Origin: Ananas comosus
Lineage: Eukaryota > Streptophyta > Magnoliopsida > Poales > Bromeliaceae
Direction of reading: 5' to 3'
Length of the DNA: 64,000 nucleotides
Assembly: GCF_001540865.1 (NCBI RefSeq)
Contig: NC_033641.1
Location: 7,243,717 to 7,307,716 of the forward strand
A program made the translations under genes and the position numbers. Positions 56,001-64,000 of this stretch are shown piece after piece. Numbering within the stretch: the stretch's first letter is position 1; every line of letters begins with the position of its first letter. The notes beneath the pieces are model-generated. The model did no database searches, was not told the origin of the DNA, and saw nothing but the letters and a program-made list of their open reading frames with translations.

Positions 56001-59000
56001 GTCACCTCACTTCGATATATTGTACAAGAATTTTATTGCTCGACGGATGTTTTGGGAAAAGCCTGACTCTCCCTCTGCTATCTGCTTCATCTACATCCTC
56101 TTCATGCCACTTGAGCAGTTAATAGCTGCTTTCTGGTCTCTATCGTCACTTACTGCTTTATCTACTCTTTTTACCATATCTATAACATTTTTGTTATCCA
56201 ATTATGATGCATACTTCCTCTATCTTTTTTTCTCATGACTCTCTCTTCTATGATCTCTCTTGTTTTCTGTTCTTTATCTGATACCTGCTTTGTTCTTGTT
56301 TTTCTTTTTTTACCTCCCTCTTTTGATTTTCTAAATTGCTTTGCTTCTTGACATGATGGGACTCTTTAAAATGGACATGCTTCATTGCACGTCAGCAGCC
56401 ATCATATGGCTTTATGCAGGGCTTTGTACTTTGCAAATTTAATCAACATTTAGTAAGCTAATAATTAATTAGTCTGGGTGTAGATGTTACTGTTCCTCTG
56501 AGAATCTTCTCATATTTGACTATTTGAGTTCTTAGGAGTTGTGTTAGAATAAGCGCTTGTAAGCAATTTTATCCTAGTACCGTATTGCGTTTGTCACTTT
56601 GTCTACAGTATCTTCTGACCACTGTCAGTAGGCATAATCAGATTAAACAAAAACATGTTATAACCTTAATATAATTGAAAATACATTTTTTATTTGCTTT
56701 TATAATTACTTCGCATTATTCGTCCATGCCTTATATTTGTTAGAAAAAAGAATGTTATATGCTCATATCTTGGCATTATGGCCCGAACAACTTTCTTGAT
56801 AAAGCATTTTGGTATAACGTATGCTATACTTCTTTCACATGGTTTTCTTAGGGAATTGTAACTGAATCAGGAGGAGCTGAAGTTGATGATCATATCTTTT
56901 CCATTGTTGATAACGTCAGTGATACTAATAAAAACAGCTCAACCAATGAGAATTCGGAAGGATTTTTAATGACAGAGGAGGAAGCTGAGAGTTCGGTAGC
57001 TTCTGTCGAGGAACAGCTACGGAAAGAAATGACTGTATATGAGGTTTGAACTTCATTAAACTTACAATGAATTTCTTATTGGGCAAAAGTCAGGCTCTTT
57101 TTATATTTCCTGTTTGTAGTGTAGTATATTTAGCAGTTCCAAAAAAAGAGAGGCTACACTCTCTCTCTCACTTTTTTTTTCTCTTTTTCATGTAGTCTTA
57201 TAAGCCAAAGCCATGTTTTTTTGGAAACAGTTATTAGGAAATTTGCAATATGTAGTCATCAAAGCTTTGAGCATATTTGTACATTTTTTAGAAACTTTCC
57301 ATGTTAGTTCCTGGCAATGAATTTTTAGGTGTCCCAAAGTTTTGATACTGAAGAATGTTGTGTCATGTGATGAAAATGCATAAGTTCCTGAGTCGCGTAA
57401 ATGTTAATTTGCATAAATCTATAACCCAAAGATTGTAAACTAATTTACGTGCAGAGTTGAGCTAGGGTGCTATTAGTAGCACCAACGTCTTTGTGCTATA
57501 GAATCATTTTCCATGACACATCAGGGTTGGATATCTTCATCTAGATAGTTATAAGAATTTTCTATCAAAAAATTTAACTAATTTGGATTCTTCTTCTGTT
57601 TTCTTTTAAGAAAACACCTCATATAGTTCATCAAAATAGTCAAATTTGAGGTAGCTGGATCACTAGGTAAATTGTATAAAAAATGCATGAAACTTGGGTT
57701 TTTTAGAATTTCAAATACTCTAGATCATGTTCAACGGTGTTGATACTTGATAGTCAAGTGGGGAATTGAAAGCTGTATAGCAACAACGCCTTGGTAGTGT
57801 TAATAGCACTCTAGCCTAAATCTATATGTATATTTTATTACTTCTTTCCATCCGGCACTTACCAAGAGTGTTTGAAAAGGCGCGCCTCATGCGTGCGCCT
57901 CAACGCCCAGGCGCAAGGCCCAAGTATCAGCGCCTCAAGGAGTGAGGGTGAGGCGCGCGCTTCAGACGCGCCTCGTGATATTTACGTTTAATGTGTCTAC
58001 GGTTTGAGTTTTTGGGTTTTGAGTTTCTTCATTGTTAAGAATTTTTTTTTGAAAAATTTCTAATTGAACGCTTGCTTTTCCTTTTCTCTTTGTCGTTCTC
58101 TCTTCCACCCCCCAATGGCAATAAATAGCAACGGCAAGAAGAAAGAAACAGCAGTAAACACTTTTAAGTTGAAAGTTGAAGCATAATTTTTTTTTTTATT
58201 TTTAAGCTGAGAACATTTATGCATGTGATTTCTCTACTTTTTTATGGTTATTTTATTTTTGTATAGCTATTTTAGAATTTTTTAATATAAAACAGTCATT
58301 TAAAATAGGCTTGTTAAGAGTGTTTCTTTTTATTAGATATGCGCCTCACCTTCTTGAGGCGCGCGCCTCGTGGTGCGCCTCGCGCCTAGGCTCCGTAAGG
58401 CCTTTCTGTATTTTTGCGCCTTGCGCCTTTTCAAACACTGATTACCTTGTGATCCTCTCCTTTGCTTGTTGCAACTTGCTCATCCTTGTGGCGCAAGAAT
58501 GTATTTATTCACTTCAAGCAGTAGACAGAATTGTTAAATTATATGAAACAACTGTTATTCTCAAAAAGCTTAAGCTAATAGAGAACGATGTTTTTATATT
58601 TTTATATTTAACATTCCTCCTCACATCTGGGCTTGAGACTTTTTTGATAGGCCAATGACGTGGACTTGAATTTAATGGGAGGAAACTAATTATGCTATGA
58701 CTCTGGTGTGACATAAACTTATGACTTCCTGCTCTTATATCATGTTAAAGAATATGAAACAACCATTATTCTCCAAAAGTATAAGCCGATAGATAATAAT
58801 GTTTTTATATTTTTATATTTAATAATAACAAAAGATGCCGCCCAAGTCATTTGAATATTTTTTATTTAAATTGAAAGTGACTGGTCTGTGTAGCCGTTAA
58901 TTGTAGCCAATAGTGGTGCAAGTTGATTGACTAATTTATTGCATGCTTCTGACCATCGTTTCTTTTTTTGTTTTACTTTCTTTGATTGCAGAAGTTCATT

Positions 59001-59275
59001 TTGGGGATGCTCACCAATTTCGGCAGTATGCCACTTGATAGAATACACAATACTTTGAAAGTAAGTACTTAAATGGCTTAATTATTAAACTTTATGGCAA
59101 ACTTTTTCTGCGGAATCTAATTTTTCTAGATTGAACAATTTTTTTATCTCAGATGTTTTGTGTAGCTGAGCCATCATACGACAAGTCACTCCAGCAGCTT
59201 CAGGCCTTCCTGTCTGGTCTCATATCTGATGAGAAGCTAGAAATGAAGGATGGATTGTATTATCTAAAGAAATAG
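43066..59275 (+). CDS. APC2: Anaphase-promoting complex subunit 2 (cullin-like scaffold)
   Basis: Sixteen exons join in frame to 857 residues: 43066-43278, 44218-44307, 45234-45465, 47093-47325, 47430-47501, 48195-48436, 52636-53052, 53460-53661, 54106-54220, 54321-54403, 55246-55365, 55524-55612, 55687-55768, 56852-57043, 58992-59060, 59153-59275. APC2 is the cullin-type subunit of the nuclear APC/C ubiquitin ligase; with the RING subunit APC11 it forms the catalytic core that marks cyclins and securin for degradation. Visible: LTAGASTNDILHQYVSTIKA and GEPIRDYLRGRKDTIKCIV (about 390-450), the cullin core LLKIHFGESSMQKCEIMLND and LIDSKR, SANFWPP, LLWKKNLG, a winged-helix segment LAAAIGIPVETLNRRI (about 710-725), and a C-terminal winged helix ending DGLYYLKK. 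Length matches plant orthologues (about 865). Introns are GT-AG except intron 1, which appears to be GC-AG. Exon 1 is GC-rich. Confidence 0.97.
46989..47040. repeat. CCT/CT microsatellite in APC2 intron 3
   Basis: About six CCT/CTC units are followed by about 15 CT units, ending roughly 50 bp before the exon 4 acceptor, where it could add to the polypyrimidine context. Confidence 0.95.
48893..52250. mobile_element. LTR-type insertion in APC2 intron 6, probably a solo LTR or remnant
   Basis: Starts tgtcacgcccccgcc at 48893, a start typical of several plant LTR retrotransposon families. It carries no gag-pol reading frame in about 3.4 kb. It includes a GC-rich repeat cluster (50930-51245), a CTT/TCT-rich stretch (50700-50800) and a GT run (50845-50865). 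A TG...CA form would end at 52249 (cctaca), but the flanks aaaac and aaata do not match well, so the right boundary is uncertain and two elements may be joined (a change in character occurs near 51480). Without it, intron 6 would be under 1 kb. Splicing of the flanking exons still keeps frame. Confidence 0.6.
50930..51245. repeat. Cluster of GGGACCGGTCCC-type palindromes
   Basis: At least eight copies of (g)gaccggtccc or close variants lie within ~320 bp, often followed by cgagagc or preceded by ctccctgccag or ctccctaccag. Each is a near-perfect palindrome, and pairs of them could form larger hairpins. They lie within the LTR-like insertion of APC2 intron 6. Confidence 0.9.
53166..53200. repeat. 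TATATC microsatellite in APC2 intron 7
   Basis: Five to six units of tatatc, directly visible. Confidence 0.95.
53779..54062 (-). mobile_element. Short dispersed repeat with terminal direct repeats, APC2 intron 8
   Basis: The unit ttatatgaaacaa.t.ttttt..ttcaaaa ... gagaacagtgtctt.catattta appears at both ends (about 53779-53850 and 53984-54062). The middle holds cacgtctgggctcgagactttt and ggactcgaactcaagacc; the latter reads ggtcttgagttcgagtcc on the minus strand, like a tRNA-type B box, so a SINE origin is possible. A second member lies at 58532-58830. Confidence 0.6.
57866..58440. mobile_element. hAT-like MITE in APC2 intron 14
   Basis: The left end gagtgtttgaaaaggcgc and the right end gcgccttttcaaacactg are near-perfect inverted repeats, extended by many gcgcctcg/cgaggcgc words on both sides of an AT-rich core. 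Flanks cttaccaa and attacctt share ttacc, a decayed 8 bp target. The GC-rich arms could form a long hairpin. The 575 bp have no coding capacity. Confidence 0.85.
58532..58830 (-). mobile_element. Second copy of the short dispersed repeat, APC2 intron 14
   Basis: Matches 53779-54062: ttatatgaaacaactgttat, cacatctgggcttgagactt and catgttaaagaatatgaaac occur in the same order, again with a ~75 bp direct repeat at each end (58532-58610 and 58741-58830). Confidence 0.7.
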
Positions 59276-61938
59276 AAAGTAAATAACCAGCATCTCAATA
59301 ATTACTTGTGAGTATGTTGCCTCTGTTTATAACTAATGACTTTTTGTGACAGTTGTATTTAAAGGTATATGTGCTGGCATATTATTCAATGAATATTTGT
59401 TCTTTGCCTTTGTTACCTGTTGCTTCGGCCTTCAAGCTGTTGTAGCTTGTTGACTAATTATCTAATTTCTAGTGTACTAAAAAGTTCTTTTTTCTTTTTG
59501 TCACATCTTATTGTTTTTATTTTCAGTAAATGTTTTAAAGGCCAGCAGTGAGGAGGTTTATGCTGTTCTTTCCCTTTGTGCCTTGGATCCAGTACAATAT
59601 AAACTATTGTGGAATCAAGCAAGGTCTTACTCCAGGTTTGCTTTCTGAAAAGAGGATTGATCTTCGAGGTGACTATCTTTCATCAGAATTATGAGCTTCT
59701 TTTATTTTTTAATTAGTGTCTATTTTGAACATTCTTAGTAAAATCTCATTATTGCTATTTTTCTATCCTTATTTCATTCTAGGGAAATAAGTTCAAAACT
59801 ATGTCTGAGCGGAGAGTCTATGCCATTGGGCTAGTAGTTATTGAACATGTTCTACTTCTCCAAATGCAACATTACTTGGTATTCTAGCTTTTCTACCGTA
59901 ACCTTAATATGATATTATAAAAGTTGATTAAACCAGTTTAGTCAGACAAGTGAGACTGTCAAATGGTCCATAAGTCCTATAGTTTGGCGTGGTTAAAAAG
60001 ACCAAACAAACTAGGCAAAACCTGCCAACCTATTTAACCTGGTTATGCTGGGCCCTCGCCACGTTTTGGGTTAACCAGATGGTTTTTCCTTTCTGTTTTG
60101 CATAGTACGTAGAGAGTTGTGAAACTGAACTTTGTGTCAATGTGTCATAAGAGGTTGACCTGTCTATTTTATTCTCCTCTTCTATTCTCCGTTAATTTGA
60201 TGAGTACAAGACTAATGGCAATCATAGACTAAGTTATTATGGGAAATTTTTTCCATAAACCCTTAGATCAATTTGATGGAAAATAAAGAGTGATGGTTAT
60301 CATAGACTTGCTGTTTTATGCTGGAATTTTTTTCTCAAAATCTTGTCCTTTCTTGTTATTTGAAAAAGAAGAAGAAGAAAAACTCTTGTCCTTCTAGAAC
60401 CGCTATATCAGTCCCTGATAGACTCTTGTAATTTTGTTTTGGTAAAACCACAACTGCCCGCCCCATTCCCTCCCCTATTATGGGTTACTTTAAAATAGGC
60501 CCCTAAACTTCATTATTATAAAGAGTACCCTGAACTTCATCATTATCATCATCATCATCATCATCATCATCATTATTATCATTATTATTTTTATAATTTT
60601 TACCACTGACATAAATTTTTCATTTTTTTTGGGTTTGGATGATACTTGTCAGTTAAATTTAGAATTTAGTTAAATTTAGAATTTAGTTAAATTTTGTTAC
60701 ACTGTTAGCTATTAGCCATTAGTTGTTAATGGAACCTTCAGCTTCATTCGCTGAAAACGAGTAAAAGCTAGTAAATTTTAATGGAAAACTGTTAAATTTA
60801 ACATAATCCTTTATTTGATTGGAACCATTCAAATTAAAAAAAATGTCGAAAGTTGAGGGTTTGTCAACGACAAAAAGAATAAAGTTAGGTCTATTTCAAA
60901 ATAGTCTGAAGTTGCATTTTATCTCTTAATTTGTCTTTTTTTAAAAAACTTTTTATGTGACTACTTCGTGAAATGCTGTTTGGATGGAAATGGAAGGAAG
61001 GAAAAAAGAAAAAGAAAAAGAGGGGGTCCAACTAGTAGTTGAATATAATGCGATGACTTTGTATCCTTGTATAATATTTTTGAGTTGATCGACCAGTTAT
61101 TTAAGTAGATCACTAATCAAAAGGCTTCCTAACTTGGGGGATGCTTAGGTACAAAAGACTATCCAAGTCAGTTTTTTTTCTCTACAAAATACAAGCAACC
61201 ATATTGCGATAATTCGCAAAAGTTACTGTTTTAAGGTTCACAGTTTTCGACTAGTGGTTTTAGCATTGATGTCAGAATGACGTAATTAATTATACAATTG
61301 GATTTTGGATAATAGAATATTATTTGGTCATACAATAACGAGATGCTAGAGAACAAAATATTCGATGAAACAGTAACTATTGACTTTGAAACCAATTATT
61401 AAGTTTGAATCTTATTCTATCATTCGTAGAAGTTATTTGAATTTCTGATTGAAGATCAAAAATCTGGCTGGTTTGATCGTAATTAGAATGGTTCAACAAA
61501 TGGATTGCTCGCTCAAATTGTCTTTCGAACATAACAGTTTAATGGGTTAACTTAGATGGCCCTAGGCATCTGTTCATCATTCCACCAATTCAACTGGCTA
61601 GATCAAATGATTTTGACAAATTGGTTGCAATAGGGTGGTCACAATATCCTCCTTGTGGTCATCTGACCGTATCCCCTTTGTCTCTACTATACTAAACTGA
61701 AAGTATCTTGACTAACCACTGCGGACGAGTTTTTAATTTCGAAGTTTTATTGGTTATAGTTTGAATGGATTTTTTTTAGATCTAAGCAGTTCTAAGCACT
61801 CTGTACTCAATAGATGGCTTTTCCTAAATTATTACCCTGAAAATTCAGTGTCTCAAAATTTTTAAATAGAATTTGTGGAATATTGATAAATAATATATTT
61901 ATCACTTAAATATACTTAATGTAAGATTCATTTAGGTA
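59276..61938. other. APC2 3' flank and intergenic DNA
   Basis: The APC2 3' UTR probably covers the first few hundred bases; a cag-acceptor-like site at about 59526 followed by less AT-rich sequence could be a spliced 3' UTR exon. An ATC microsatellite lies at about 60545-60600, and attcagttaaatttagaatt-like words are duplicated at 60650-60690. No second gene was seen. Confidence 0.55.
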
Positions 61939-61946
61939 CTTGTAAG

Positions 61947-62289
61947 CAAGGTTTTAAGTGCCCGTCGGCACGGGCTGTATTTATCGTGCCGTACCGTGCC
62001 AACAAGATACCGATACGATACAGGCCCTGTGCCGATGGTACAGCTCAAAACTCTCTATTTTTTAAATTAGTAAGTAATTTCCTCAATAAAGTTCAAAAGA
62101 TGTGATAAAAAGACATAATAAATAGTTAGAATATTTTGTTGCTAAAGAAAATAAATATTTCATGCTATTATGTGTCGGCACACAAGAATTTTTTTGACTG
62201 GCACGCATCGACACGGCTCAGCACGCACCGTTCCGTACTGTGCCGGCAAGTTTCCGGCACGACCCCGTGCCACGGCATTTAAATCCTTG
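61947..62289. mobile_element. hAT MITE with perfect 8 bp target duplication
   Basis: The left end caaggttttaagtgcccgtc and the reverse complement of the right end, caaggatttaaatgccgtgg, are terminal inverted repeats. Flanking octamers cttgtaag (61939-61946) and cttgtaag (62290-62297) are identical. The ends are GC-rich with ggcacgg words and the core is AT-rich. The 343 bp have no coding capacity. It sits at the left edge of another MITE. Confidence 0.95.
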
Positions 62290-62296
62290 CTTGTAA

Positions 62297-63107
62297 GAGC
62301 GCGTTTGGTTTGGATTATCCTGCCAGGATTACAGGCAATCTTGTTAGGATTACTGCGTTTGGTTCATCCGGTCTGTAATCCGGTCGATAATGTAATATTA
62401 CAAATGGTGTAATATTACTCCGAAAATATTGCCGAGTGGAGGGTGGGTATTTCGTATTACTGATTGCAAGTAATCTTGCATGTTACGTAAAATTACCATT
62501 TTGCCCCTCCAATTCTCCCCAACCTTTTCAGTACGTCATTTTTATCTCTCTATATTACGTAAAATTATATTTTTACTCCAACCTTTTTACACCCTTTCAA
62601 TACATCATTCTTATCTCTCTTTCTGTCCCTCTCTCCCTCTATTCCAATTGGCACGAATTCTTATAAATAAGTTTCTAAATTGAAATTTATTTGTTCCTAA
62701 ATGATCGTATGATTATGTAATATGGTTTTTTTCTTATTTATTTTTATATAGGTTCAAAATAGTTTTTTTGCTTCATAATTTTTTTTTATGCGTGTTCTTT
62801 TATTTATTTTGCTTATTAATAGAATTAATTCAAATGAAAATTATATTAAGTTATAACTTAGTAAAAAAAATATTAAATTTGACTACAATGGCAATTTGGA
62901 AATAAATTATACTTTACTGTCAGGGTTACTAAATTTCATAAACTGAATCAAACATAGTAATTCAATATACACTATAATCCAGCATTACATTTTGCATTAA
63001 CCCAAACACGGTAATGCAGCAATAGTATTAATCTTATTCAGAAATCTCTGATACTTAGTTATGTCGAAATAATTCGTAATGCTACATAACTCAAACAAAA
63101 CGTGCCC
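62297..63107. mobile_element. PIF/Harbinger-like element abutting the hAT MITE
   Basis: The left end gagcgcgtttggtttggatt and the reverse complement of the right end, gggcacgttttgtttgagtt, form imperfect inverted repeats. Flanks are TAA (62294-62296) and TGA (63108-63110), close to the Harbinger TWA target. Subterminal words such as ggtaatgca, taatattac and ccaaacacggtaatg recur. The ~811 bp interior is AT-rich with no transposase. Confidence 0.65.
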
Positions 63108-63260
63108 TGACGGTAATTTGATGAAAATTGCGATTAAATTCGAGATGGTTTTACTTGATTTAAAATCATCAATGCTGCTTATTTTTGTAAAATCAAGTTC
63201 AGTAGAGTTAGCCATAATGATAGGAGAATGTTCGAGATCCACCAATTTTAATCATTGTTA

Positions 63261-63489
63261 GGGCCCGTTTGGTATTGAGGTCCATTTAATGGTAATAGAT
63301 TACAGAGTTGGGGCTAAAGTTTACAGGGATATGCTTCTGCATTTGCCAGTGAAGCTGCAGAAAATATATCGCAACCGACTCATTGCAATATGCGGAACGC
63401 GATATTATATCTGAAAACAAATAAGGTATTTTCATATTGTATTTTTTCATGACACGTAACGCAACTTCCTAGTGATGCCAGACGGAGCC
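63261..63489. mobile_element. Small PIF/Harbinger-like MITE
   Basis: The left end gggcccgtttggtattg and the reverse complement of the right end, ggctccgtctggcat, form imperfect inverted repeats. TTA flanks both sides (63258-63260 and 63490-63492). The 229 bp have no coding capacity. Confidence 0.78.
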
Positions 63490-63492
63490 TTA

Positions 63493-64000
63493 ATGTATTA
63501 GCTTAAAGGTGTTTAACAAAAAGATGTTTTAATGAAAACTCACTGTAAGTTATTGAGCACTACTATCAATTGAGAGCACATAATTATGCAGTATCAAATT
63601 TAAGATGAATTAGACTACGCTTGAAAGTGATGCCCCAGAAAGATCTTCTGCTAGGCTGTACCTAAGGATACTTTAATACAATAGTGATAATATCATTGAC
63701 AAGAAGATGCATTTTGTGTCAAAGGAGATAGTAAATCCTTTCTGATCAGCATCCAAAATCCAGCAATGTGTTATAGTCACAAGAGAGTTCATGAGTTGGC
63801 ATTTATATGTAGTGAATTGCTTTCTATAAAGTCTTCAATGCCAAGTATAATGAAAAGTATCTCCAAAACAGTGCCTAATAAAGTAACTTCATACAGTCTT
63901 TACATTATGCGTGTGAAGATTATCTAAAACTTATGTATTTTTGCAGATTCACGAGAGGCTATTTAATCGCCTGACCTGCAATGATGTTTAGTGTCTCCAA
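63493..64000. other. Right edge, no gene recognised
   Basis: AT-rich DNA. A good acceptor-like tatttttgcag ends at 63946, but the following ~50 bases are too short to identify an exon. Confidence 0.5.

Noticed and set aside
55990..56240. 72-codon plus-strand frame in APC2 intron 13
   Set aside because: Not needed for the APC2 frame (exon 13 joins exon 14 correctly) and not recognisable as protein.

Overview
This is a plant nuclear genome window, almost certainly monocot. Two intron-rich housekeeping genes sit in AT-rich DNA full of nested transposable elements. The first exons of both genes are very GC-rich and later exons are AT-rich; this falling GC gradient along the coding strand is typical of monocots, especially commelinids. 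The species cannot be fixed from the sequence alone.

Layout. 1-3935 is a satellite array of alternating ~118-120 bp monomers, interrupted at 496-1489 by a hAT-like element that itself carries a small nested inverted-repeat element. 3936-6560 is a Mutator-like region with a ULP1-protease-like fragment on the minus strand. 6561-10203 is AT-rich DNA with a GC-rich captured-looking fragment. A minus-strand Helitron fills 10204-14880 and carries a copia reverse-transcriptase piece and amplified internal repeats. A short plus-strand Helitron lies at 15992-16887. A second copy of the Mutator-like repeat, about 17500-18200, runs up to the ELP3 promoter.

ELP3 (catalytic subunit of Elongator) occupies 18375-30503 on the plus strand in 9 exons giving 562 residues. 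Its introns hold a Tourist-like MITE, an internally deleted copia element and a complete TRIM retrotransposon (27326-27762) with two 156 bp LTRs and a perfect 5 bp target duplication. A hAT MITE (30774-31151) follows the gene.

31640-40400 is a nest of repeats: a GC-rich inverted repeat pair flanks an L1-type LINE (about 33015-37866) disabled by two stops and one frameshift. To its right are two copies of an unrecognised protein domain, which I compare tentatively with double-stranded RNA-binding domains.

APC2 (cullin-like subunit of the anaphase-promoting complex) occupies 43066-59275 on the plus strand in 16 exons giving 857 residues. Its first intron appears to be GC-AG. Intron 6 holds a ~3.4 kb LTR-like insertion, and introns 8 and 14 hold copies of a short dispersed repeat plus a hAT MITE. 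The right end, 61939-63492, has three abutting or nearby MITEs with readable target-site duplications.

ELP3 and APC2 are unrelated in function (tRNA wobble modification or transcription-linked acetylation versus cell-cycle ubiquitination), share orientation and look complete. No tRNA, rRNA, CRISPR or clearly new cellular system was seen; the novelty is in the nested and rearranged mobile elements.
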